A DNA stretch of 64,000 nt from Arion vulgaris (taxonomy: Eukaryota > Mollusca > Gastropoda > Stylommatophora > Arionidae). The notes below the pieces were generated by a model. That model had not been told where the DNA came from. It searched no databases and saw nothing but the letters and a program-made list of their open reading frames with translations. Shown one piece after another: positions 31,101-43,100 of the stretch. A program made the position numbers and the translations under genes. The stretch is taken from NCBI GenBank assembly GCA_020796225.1, contig CM036754.1, positions 67,758,000-67,821,999 on the forward strand, given 5' to 3'. Each line of letters opens with the position of its first letter. Position 1 is the first letter of the stretch.

Positions 31101-34100
31101 GGAGATAACATGGGTTCCTGAGGTGGATGAGAACAATTAATAATCATTAATTTCAACATAGACCATTGTCATATGACATTGTTATATTTATTTCAAGATT
31201 ATAATAATAACAATATTCAGTTTGTAGACGTAGACATGTAATTCATCATCATCATGTGCTATGTCTGCTGGTGGTCATGGGTCTCTACAACTGTGTACAC
31301 ACATCATTGATAAGTTGTCAGTATCTTCTATCATCCTCTATCTCTCTTCCCTGTAGTTTGTCCTGCTGTCAAATGTTCTAACATTGTCTTTGCATTATTC
31401 TACCTTTTGTGCCTTTTTAACCGGGATTGAGGCATATGCCCTCAACCAACTCATGCAAAGTTTTTCTAGCTCTTATAGCTCCTTCCAGTTTTTCCATACA
31501 TGATTGACCTCAACATTACAATTTTTCTCTGTGTAGTTCGAGGTATTCCCTGCAGGTTCCAGGAAAGAGCCCTTATTGTTTAATCTCTCTTAATGTGTGT
31601 CCTGCATTCGGCATCAATGTTATTTCTTCACATATCTTTGCTTTATTTGTCAAATAATAAAATAAATAAACAATGACTGATTTCTTTGGACGTTTGTTTG
31701 AACATTCCTTTTTTTTTTTAACAGCTGGCATCTCTCAACTTATCCATATTAAACATTCTAGTAGTTTATGGGATTCTTAATATTCTTCTGTAAAACCACA
31801 TCTTCATGGCTTCCAGATTTGTATTATCTTTCTTGTTTGTTTGTTGACTGTCCAAGTTCGACTTCCATATCAAGTCCAGTATACCTTGGAATGCCTATAA
31901 CAATATTTGTTTGGATGTTCATATCTATTCTCGGAATACTAGATAGATTCTGATATCAGGCACATCATCACTGCACTTTAGTAAACAAGTATTTTTTCTC
32001 GGATAGAATTTTACATCTACAGTGCAAACACACATAGATGCATATCTCAGTCGAGCTAGTTGAAAGTATCAGTGCACTTATATAGTGGATTTGGTAAACT
32101 ATACAAAATGTTCCCTCCAACTCAAAGTATTCAATTTCAGTAGGGGACTGAAGAATTGACTATAAAATGGACTGGGAATGGCCTTGCAGCATTATAAATA
32201 ATGGAACAGCAAACTGATGCTCTTTGGCTCACATCATATACAAATGTGATGTCTCTATGGCAAAGTGGTTACGACATGCATTCTGAAGGTTGTAGGTTCA
32301 AATTCGACCCAAGTCACGTGCAATTATTTCACGAGATCCCTAGGATTGTGGGTGGAGCTATGGAGTTTGTGCAAAAATCTGTAGATGGTGAGCACATTTG
32401 GGGCAGCCTGGTGCAATGAAGTCAATCCTTCACATTTAGACCATGCCCCCTTCCGCATATATATAAAACGAGTAGCAGAAAAGTGATTAACAAAGTGCAG
32501 TGCCATTAAATGCCAGTGTGTTGCCGGGTTCGTAAGGAGCAAGAATAGTAACACTCGACCTACAAGACATGTTGTAAGAGGTGACTGAGGTAGGGGCCTA
32601 GGAAGCTGCCCTAGTGAATAAAAAGTGTAGCGGAAATAGGATGTGCTGATATACTTGTAGGTGCATAACTGGCACAATGTACAATCATTCTTAGGTTCAG
32701 ATTACATACAAATCACAAAGAGTGGTTAACAAGTGGTCGATATGGAGCGTTTGAAGAAGAAAAAGAAGGATACATAGTTATGTAGACACTAATATCTTAT
32801 TACTGAATGTATTTTCATGATTTCTCTTCTTGATTGTTGTAACTGTTACAGATCATTATGACACTGACAACAACATATAATTTTTGTAACATACATTCAG
32901 AATGATAAGTACAACATTGTGTGAGACAGACCTGACCAACCACACCCCTGCCTCTGACAGTCTCTAGTGTACCAGACAGGCTGAATATCCTCCAGTGTCT
33001 TTCTCGAAGCTGTACAGTCTCTTCTCCTCTATTCTCCAGTCGGACACAGTAACGCCACTAGCAAGATAGATTACACACAATAAATATAACATAGCAGTAA
33101 CAACATACATGTTCACATATTTGTATCTCATCCGTTTAACTTCAGTTGCACCTTAACCGGATCGATCCCGGAAACGAAAATCTCCGGTTTTTGTTATATA
33201 GTAGTCCCTCCCAAACACGAAATACACGACTTTTTTTACTGTCAGTTTGTAACTTCGCTTTACGTTACAACTAATCAACCAATTTTATAACGGACTTTCG
33301 CATCCGGGCATTTACTAACGGAACTACTTTCTTTTAGTCTCTGACGCAGCTACTGAAAGGTTCTGTATTTTATCTTCAATTTTTAATCGTCTGGTAAAAA
33401 TTTCAAAATTTTCTGAAAATGGCTGCTAATTATGCGATGATAGTGACAGCTCTGATATATCTTTTCACGGACATTTCATCGAATTAGAAAAGGATACTCG
33501 TGTTATTGATGTGGAAAGTGACATAGATGTCCCTTTCTCTGATTCAGACCACGAGGCTTCAAGTTCTGATGAAGAGACCGTTAATTTGCCGGTTTTTAAC
33601 TGTGATCGTTGGTGTGATGCACCTCCCAGTTGAAGTCGAGCCATTTGTAGAAGACTGTGAGCCTGTGCACGCTCTTAGATGTGAATGCTGATCCATTTGA
33701 TTATTTTAGCCTGATAGTTAATGAGGACTTCTATCAGTTAGCTGTTGATCAGACCAACTTGTATGCCGTTCAACGTCAGGAAATCACCGGCAATGCTGAT
33801 AAGTACTGGGTACCTGTAACGCCTTCTGAGATTCGTCTGTATATGCACATCAATATCTTGATGGGCATTGTTGTTTTGCCACAGTACAAAATGTACTGGA
33901 GCACAGATGATCGATTGAATCAAGTAGGGGTTTCGAAATGTATGTCGAGAAACAGATTTGCTAAAATTTCTCAGTACTTTCACCTGAATGATTCGAGAAT
34001 CAGTTCCCTAAAGGCCATAGGAACTACAACCCGCTGTACAAAGTAAGACCTTTCCTCGACATGGTGAAAAGGAACATAGCTTCATGTTATCGCCCTGGCA

Positions 34101-37100
34101 GAGATATTAGTGTTGATGAAGCTATGATTCCCTACACTGGTCGTCTTAACTTCAAACAGTATATCAAGGGTAAGCCCAACCCTTGGGGGAATCAAGGTCT
34201 GGTGTGCAGCGGACTCGGTTACAGGTTACCTTCTAAACTTCGACGTCTATGTTGGTGCGGTTCATGATCCAATGCCATATGGATCAGGCCATTATGTTGT
34301 CTGCAAAGTAGGAGAACCTTACCTTCATAAATATCATCATTTTTATTATGATAATTACTTCGCTTCTCTGCAGCTGGCGGTGGATCTCCTCAACAAGAAG
34401 ACCTACTTGTGCTCCACAATACGACCAAATCGCAAGGGCTGGCCAGCTGACTGTAAAGCAACCGCTACAAAGAGAATGCAGAAAGGTTCGGTGTTGTACA
34501 GGCAGCAGGGAATATTGTGCTACTGTCTGGAGGACAAGAGAATTGTCAATTTGCTGAGCACCAATACTACGCCAGGAGAGACAACAGTATCACGTCGTGC
34601 CCCTGGTGGTAGACGGAGTTGCAGGTACCATCAACCGTGGCATCCTATAATAAGTCTATGGGTGGCGTGGATAAGTTTGACCAGCTTTGCTCATATTACA
34701 CTGTGGGAAGGAAGTCTGTTAAGTGGTGGAGATATCTAATTTTCTCTTACAGACTTCCATCGTCAATAGCTGGATAATCTATTCCATTTCGCATCGCCCA
34801 CACCCAAAGGCTACGGATATTGACCACATAGATTTCAGGCTTGCTCTCTGTGCATCACTCGTGAAGGGCAACATTGTCACGAGAGAGCTAACCCTTTTGC
34901 CTTCAAATGTAGCAGTCACTGGGAATCAGACGGCGCACCGCCTTATTCGCATGCCAGGTAAATGCAAATCCTGTTTCTGGTGCCGCAACAGAAAAGCACC
35001 TGATGGCAGCAAGAAACGCCCCAGGAAAGCGTGTCGGGTGTAACATTTGCCAGATACATCTCTGCAAAGGCGAATGTTACTCCAAGTACCATTCCAGCCT
35101 GGATATATGACATTTGGTGAGTACACTGTCTTGAACTGTCGAGTCAAATTTTTTTTTTCAAATTTTTTTCCACCAACTTCTACCATTTTTCAATCATTCT
35201 TTTTATGTATTCATTTTAATTTAGTTTCCTTTTAAACTATGTCCATTTTCTTGTTCACTGACACAAATTTGAGTGTCCTAGGGTCAATAGTTTTTTGTTA
35301 TTAATTTTTAAAAAACATGCTGTGGAATGTCAGTGGGTTATTTCCTTTGCTGGGATTTGGGAAGTGATTTGGTGTAAAATGGTGTGGGGTCCAAAGGGTT
35401 AAATTACAAATATTGATTAGAAATTGTATTTGTTATGAATTATATTTAACAAAAACTTCTTATTGTTGGCAGTTATTTCCTTGCTCTGGGAATTAGTGAA
35501 CACATTTCTCTGAAGTGATGGGGCTTGAAGGGTTAAACTTCTATCACACACACAGTTCAGCACCAATATTTGTTGATTACCTTCCAGTTGGTATTCACTA
35601 AAGTTGATCAATCCTTCATTCTCACAATCAAACAATGGCATCCTACAAGCAATCATGTTATCAGGTTTCAATAATCTACTTACCCAATAAACATGAGTCT
35701 GTTGTGCTTCCTGTCAATGATAAGATAATAAGAATAATTATATATTGAACACAAGGGCAATAATTATATAGAACAACACAAGGGCAATAATTGTATAAAA
35801 CAATACAAGGGCAATAATTGTATAAAACACAAGGGCAATAATTATATATCTATAACACCAAAAGAGGCCAATAATGACAGAACAAAACAAGAGCCATATT
35901 TAACTAAATTCTGAGCAAATCTCATTGAAAATCTGACGATGTTATGAGTTTTTACACGTTTCCAGCGTACCTGGGTTCACCGCCGCAGCACTACCGGAAA
36001 AGGGCCCAATAAAAAAAATAAGAGCAATAATTATCTAGAACATAAGAAGACAAATGATAAGACATACCCGACATCCCATGTAGAATGGAGTGACAGTGAC
36101 TCGAATACCTTCTGTTGTTTCTCTGTGAACATCGGACAGCTGCAACCATGGATGGTTCTTTTCTTGCCATGCACCCAATGTTTCCCGGGCAACAAATGAT
36201 GGATCTGAAGTTAATACATAAGAATAATAGAAAATAAATATATCTACATTGACAATCTGCAATGCTTAGATGAAACAATGACATGTTTAGGGCATCATTG
36301 ACAATCTGCAATGCTTAGATCAATCAATGACATGTTTAGGACATCATTGACAATCTGCAATGCTTAGATCAATCAATGACATGTTTAGGACATCATTGAC
36401 AATCTGCAATGCTTAGATCAATCAATGACATGTTTAGGACATCATTGACAATCTGCAATGCTTAGATCAATCAATGACATGTTTAGGACATCATTGACAA
36501 TCTGCAATGCTTAGATGAAACTGACATGTTCAGGACAAACCCAGGTATTAAAACTTTTTCATCATATATTCCATCAAATATGTAAAATAGCTAACATCAG
36601 TAAAGGGGAACTCTTTAACAAATTGCATAATATCAGGTACTTCTATCATCAACAGAAGAACAGCTACAGCAACACATTAACAGACTCCAGTTAACATACA
36701 CTGAATACAACATGAGAATAAACATTGACAAAACAGAAGTAACGATATTCACTAGAGAGCAAAACGCTACCAATATCTCCATCGACAAACATGAATTAAA
36801 ACAAGTCAAAGACATTATATACCTAGGGAGCTTTTTTTCAGTAAACAGAAGAATAACTAACGAAATTCAACATAGATGCAATAAATCAAATCATATTACA
36901 AATTACGCCAATTTGAAAATGCAAACATGTCACCATAACACTAAAAGAGCAATGTATAACACAAACTTTCTATCCACTTTATGCGATCAATGCCGAACAT
37001 AGACGCGGATATCAAATGTTTGAAGAAAACTAGTCACGACAGAGATAAGTGTCTATGCTGAATGCTGGGAGTATCAAGAAAAGAGCAGTTTAGAAATTAA

Positions 37101-40100
37101 GACATCAGGAAAAAAGTGTGTGTACATCAGTACTTTAGTTGTCGGACCATCATCAATGTATGTCGGACCAATTAGTACATAAGTATTCCAATCTTCCACT
37201 CAGTATGTCTCTCTGCGTGTGACGACTAACAACCTCGGTACTTTGTTGGTTTACTACTTTTCTTTGGCTACAAGCATAGTGTTCTTGTCAACATCAGTAC
37301 TGAATTCGCCCGTGTGGTGCCGGGGTCCGTGAAGAATAGTACCACTGCGACCTACAATGCATGTCGTAAGAGCGACTAATGTAGGCACTAGGATGCTACC
37401 CTAGTAAATAAAAAGCAGTGCAGAAATCGGATGTGCTGGCCTACTTGTAGGCGCATAACTGGCACAACGACAATCACTCTTAGGCTCAGATCACATACAA
37501 ATCACACAGAGTGGTTGACAGGTGGTCAGAGCATTTGAAGAAGTACTAAACTTCATCAAGAAACAACAAATTCAATGGTTCCGCCACATAAGCAGATTAC
37601 CAACAGTCTCAAAGAGCAGTGTTACTCTGATACAGTGGATGCAAAGCAAAAGTTCATTAACGCAAACTGTGGACCACAGATATAGCAGAGGCAGTAAAAG
37701 GTATGATGCTGACTTATGTATTAGATATGTCAGATAAAACTCACTGCTGTCTGACTTATGTATTAGATATGTCAGATAAAACTCACTGCTGTCTGACTTA
37801 TGTATTAGATATGTCAGATAAAACTCACTGCTGTCTGACTTATGTATTAGATATGTCAGATAAAACTCACTGCTGTCTGATTTATGTATTAGATATGTCA
37901 GATAAAACTCACTGCTGTCTGATTTATGTATTAGATATGTCAGATAAAACTCACTGCTGTCTGACTTATGTATTAGATATGTCAGATAAAACTCACTGCT
38001 GTCTGACTTATGTATTAGATATGTCAGATAAAACTCACTGCTGTCTGACTTATGTATTAGATATGTCAGATAAAACTCACTGCTGTCTGACTTATGTATT
38101 AGATATGTCAGATAAAACTCACTGCTGTCTGATTTATGTATTAGATATGTCAGATAAAACTCACTGCTGTCTGATTTATGTATTAGATATGTCAGATAAA
38201 ACTCATGTGTCTGACTTATGTATTAGATATGTCAGATAAAACTCACTGCTGTCTGACTTATGTATTAGATATGTCAGATAAAACTCACTGCTGTCTGACT
38301 TATGTATTAGATATGTCAGATAAAACTCACTGCTGTCTGACTTATGTATTAGATATGTCAGATAAAACTCACTGCTGTCTGATTTATGTATTAGATATGT
38401 CAGATAAAACTCACTGCTGTTTGGCTCATGCATCAAGAATTTATCAAACAGTTCATGTTGAATAGGAATAGGTCAGGCTGGTGACGGAAGAATATCTTCA
38501 TGAGCCACATAGTCTAGACCTGTGAAATAAGGAAAAATAAAAATTACCTTGGTTAGTGTGTGTATGGGAAGTTACCTGAGATTGTGTATGTGAAGTAACC
38601 TGAGATTGTGTATATTTACCTGAGGAAGTGTATATTTACCTGAGATTGTGTTATTTACCTGAGATTGTGTTATTTACCTGAGATAGTGTATATTTACCTG
38701 GGATAGTGTCTATATTTACCTGAGATAGTGTCTATATTTATCTGAGATTGTGTCTATATTTACCTGGGATAGCATACAATGCCCGACTATTATCTTGATT
38801 GCCTAGAAAAGTAACTGCTTCTGTCTGAGCTCTCTGTCAAAGAAAGAAGAAATATGTTGTCTCTATGAAATGTTAGGTCAACATCTACAACTTGTACATA
38901 AATGTTGATGCAACCTGACTGGCACACACAGAGATCAACTTCTCATGTCTACATATCTAAATAGAGAGATCAGTTTCTCATGCTATTACTGATGGTATCC
39001 ATGCTTGTTAGGGTCGACATGTTTCCTCCATCTTTGATGAAGAAAACTTATGCAGTCTTTCTGTCCATGTGCTTGTATTTTGTAACATTGCCAGCAAGAC
39101 TAAATGTTTGATCTTCTATTGATCGCTGACCGTGTGTAGACAAGAACGTGAGAAAGATCAGATCAATCCGGCTTGATTGCAGTGACGAATTCATCTTTCA
39201 TGATTGCCACAAACACACATATAGGTACAAGGATAGCGAGTAGCAAAATGGTTAAACACTTCAGTAAAGTTGATGCTTCAGAAAAACCAGAATGGCAGGT
39301 TGTGGTATGAATGGATGTTGTCTCTAGAGGTTTCAAACCCCCAGAGACTCAGGTGGTTCTACTGTCCTGGTCATGCGGGTGTTTGTAGCAACGAGAGAGC
39401 AGACATGCTTGCATCAAAAGCATCGACTGTCGGGGAGTTTAGGATGGATACAGTAGTTCTTTGATATCTTGGCGACCTACTGTTGGATGAGGACACTAAA
39501 ATTGTCGTTGAATCATTAGGGCAATTTAGGGAGTTTGGAATTACATGCAGTACAAGTAGAGCTAGATGCTTGAGGGGCAAAGAGATAAGTGTGTTTAACC
39601 AGCAAGCAACAGGAACCATCAGTATGCATAGAGCACATGAGTCTGCCCCTGTGACATCAGTTCATTAATCAATAACCAAAAGTTTGTTATGTTGGAGAGA
39701 AAATACATCTTATGACCTGCACAAGCGTGGTGACCTTAATTCCTCTACTGTATAGAACACCCCTTCTCTGAGAGTATGCTATATGCTCAGATAATGAGAG
39801 CAAAGTGCTATGAGAATTTTTTTAAAACACAAACACACAAGTACTCACAATATGTGGGCAGTCTCTAGCATCAATTAACACCTGGTAGTACATATGCTTC
39901 TTGGCCTTGACCTCTCTACCTACAGCAGAAGTCTGATCATCAAATGGCCTACAAGAGAAATTAACATTACAAACAAGGAACACAACTCTGCATATACTAT
40001 ATCATCATCATCAACAATAAATTTAGTGCGCTCACACACACACTAGTTGTTTACTGCAGTTACTTCCCTTCGAACAGGGAGGTTACAATTCAGATACAAG

Positions 40101-43100
40101 AAAGATAAAGTAAATATCTGAGATGTACAAACCAAACAAATTACATAAAGTAATTACATTGTTGATAAGAACGAACCCAAAGAAGAAAGAATGACTGATA
40201 TTGAAATCCTACCTGAATGGCTGATATTGAAAGCCCATCTGAATGGCTGATATTAAAAGTCCATCTAAAATGGCTGATATTGAAAGTCCATATAAAATGG
40301 ATGAAATTGAAAGCCAGTCTGAAAGGCTGATATTGAAAGTCCATATCTCAGTGACCGACACTGATACTCGATGCATATTTATAGAAAAGAATATGACTTG
40401 TATTGCCGCAGGATCCCATCTTCTTCAAATCTTCAAACAAAAACAATTTGAACAGTAAAATATAGAATGTCTACATGACAAAAAAGAATATTGAAGTAAA
40501 GTCTCCTACCTATCATCAATTTTGATTGTAGAATCCCGATCATAAACATGAGCTAGCCAGGGAAATAGAACAATGCCTCGGTAACCAAACACTTTGTGTA
40601 GGAAGAGCTGTAAGAGAAGTAAGCAGTCAATGTTGAGTTTTTCTGTTGACTTTAACATAGACAAGATTATTAGTGTATGTGATAGACAAGACAATTCATA
40701 ATACTTAATTCATGATTGTTTCATTTCTTTGAGAGACATTTGAGAGATTCTAGCCTGGAGATGAGTAAATACATGGAGGAGAACATGTGCAACAAGGAGG
40801 AGAACATATGGAACATGGAGTAGAATGTGGAACAAGGAGAAGACAAGGAGAAGACAATGTGAAACATGGAAAACAAGGAATAAAACATGTGAAACAAGAA
40901 CAATATGTGAAACAATGAGAAGAACATGTGAAGCATGGAAAACAAGTAGGAGAACATATGGAACAAGGAAAATAACATATAGAACAAGGAGGAGAACATG
41001 GAAAACAAGGAGGAGAACATGTGAAACAATGATGAGAAGAACATGTGAAACAAGGAGAACATGTGAAACAAGGAGAACATGTGAAACAATGAGAACATGT
41101 GAAACAGTGAGGAAAACGTGAAACAGTGAGGAAAACACATGAAACAGTGAGGAAAACATGTTAAACAGTGAGGAAAACATGTGAAACAAGGAGAACATGT
41201 GAAACAATGAGAAGAACATGTAAACAGAGAGAACATGAAACAGGAGGAGAACATGAAAAGGAGAACATGAAACAAGGAGGAGAACAATATGTAAGTTTAT
41301 TATTTCATGATAAATGTTAACCATGACCACGTGAAAGCTATTTGTCAGACAGAACTCACCTGTCCAGTATCATAAGCTTTTCCATGTTCTCTTGGTGGTT
41401 CAAGAATGCCAACTTCAGCAAGTCTAACAGAATATTACAAATTGTCAATATATTAGAACACATAATTTGAAGTTAGCAACAAACAGCAAGAAATTTACGT
41501 ACTAAAAAATTATTTCAAATTCAAATAAAGAATAGTAAGGAAGCAGTAGTACAGGGTGTTCAAGATAATTGCAGCCCCATTGGCAATTCGAAAGTTGCCA
41601 GGTACAAATTGAGTTGTGTTTATTTACTATTTAAACCGGTTCTGACTAGCTGTCCTACGTCACATTTGTTCATCGCCCCTTCCTGCACTACAATTACACA
41701 CCGTCACACAACCTTGACCTATACTACGTCATAACTGAACCTTCCCATTTCCATACATATATGCCAGATTAGCTCCATTCATGGGCTGCTTTTAAGTTGA
41801 ACACCCTGTAGAAGAAGTTCATTAGTTTCTTGTCTATTTTACAAGTAAAGTTTCAATAGAGGAAGATACAGTCAAGTATCTAACAGCAAATTTCTTCTTC
41901 TTCTCTAATCATGTTTTGTCTCACAGCTTCAGGAAAAGATGAGATTTCTAGATTGGGCTTCTGTGTGCATTTATGAAGTGTTATTTCTGAGGTCCACCTT
42001 TTGCGTGGATGGCCTTTTGCTTTGCATCCACTGTATCGGAGTTACATTGCTCTTTGACGAGACTGTCAGTTGTTAATCTGCATATGTGGCCAAATCATTT
42101 AATTTGTTATTTCTTGACGAAGCTCAGTACTGATGTTGTACCTACTTTTTTTCTGATGTCTTCAATTCTAAATCGGTATCTTCTTGTTACCCCCAGCATT
42201 CTGCGTAGACACTTCATCTCTGTCGTGACTAGTTTTCTCTATTGCATTATGTCAGCATTCAGGTTTGGCACTGATAGCATGTTGGAGAAAGATTGTGTTG
42301 TAAACTGCTCTTTTAGTGTTCTTGGTGATATGTTTGCATTTCAAAATTGGGACTATTTGTCCTATGATTTGTTTTATTGAATCTATCAGCTGACGGAGGA
42401 CGGAGTCCTACAAACAACAGCAGAATTTATGTGGAAACCTGGTACATCAGTCTAATCGGTGATCGTGAGAGAATCTATTTTGAATTTTGTTAGTTATTCT
42501 TCCATTGCTGAAAAAATGCTGCCTAGGTGTGTCAAGTCTTTAACTTGCTTTAATTGATGTTTGTCGTTAGAGATATTGGTAGCATTTTCCTCTTTAATGT
42601 CATTACTTTGGTTTTTGTCAATGTCCAGCAAATATACAAAAAGCAAACTAAACGGTTGCCATGTTCAAAAGCATGTCACCATGAACAGTAAAAAAGCATT
42701 GTACAACACAATCTTTCGTTTGACATTATGCTATCAGTGCCAAATCAGTGCGCTAACATCAAATGATAGAAGAAAACTAGTCACGACAGAGATGAAGTGT
42801 CTACACAGAATGCTAGGGGTATCAAGTGGAGACCTGTTTAGGAATGAAGACATCAGGAAAACAGAGGGTGCAACATCAGTACTGAACTTTATCAAGAAAC
42901 AACAAATTAAATGGTTTGGTCCCAGAAACAGATTACTACCAGACAGCGTGTCCCAAAGGGCAATGCCACTCAAGATATAGTCACAGTAAAAGACAGTCCA
43001 CGCAAAAGATGACCACAGAAATAACAGGCAGTGGAAGTCACCATGTATGAAGCACACACAATAGGCCGTTCTAGAAATCTCTACTTATCCTGACACTGTG

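Larger units (their letters stand above)
36630..37701 (+). mobile_element. LINE RT fragment carrying two nested insertions
   Basis: Encodes LLSSTEEQLQQHINRLQLTY, MRINIDKTEVTIFTREQNAT and IIYLGSFFSVNRRITNEIQ (to 37002). A degenerate RRKLVTTE-like region follows. After two insertions (37135-37290 and 37305-37541), EEVLNFIKKQQIQWFRHISR continues. The closest relative in the window is the pair at 41890-43100. Confidence 0.8.

Noticed and set aside
33657..35043. Domesticated piggyBac-derived host gene
   Set aside because: Frameshifts and an early stop break the transposase into at least four frames, and no splice sites rescue it. A decayed transposon is the simpler reading.
36035..36311. Separate small genes on the minus strand (106 and 75 codons)
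   Set aside because: They are POLDIP2 exon 7 read in two frames, plus adjacent intron.
37703..38239. 178-codon plus-strand ORF of repeated LTYVLDMSDKTHCC
   Set aside because: It is the antisense reading of the 42-bp array. The meaningful strand is minus, where the unit carries the splice donor.
40710..41330. Two overlapping minus-strand ORFs (206 and 188 codons) rich in Phe, Ser, His and Val
   Set aside because: Both are readings of the purine-rich tandem repeat in POLDIP2 intron 2. The bias reflects the repeat, not a membrane protein.
42009..42380. 123-codon plus-strand ORF
   Set aside because: Antisense reading of the minus-strand LINE arm.
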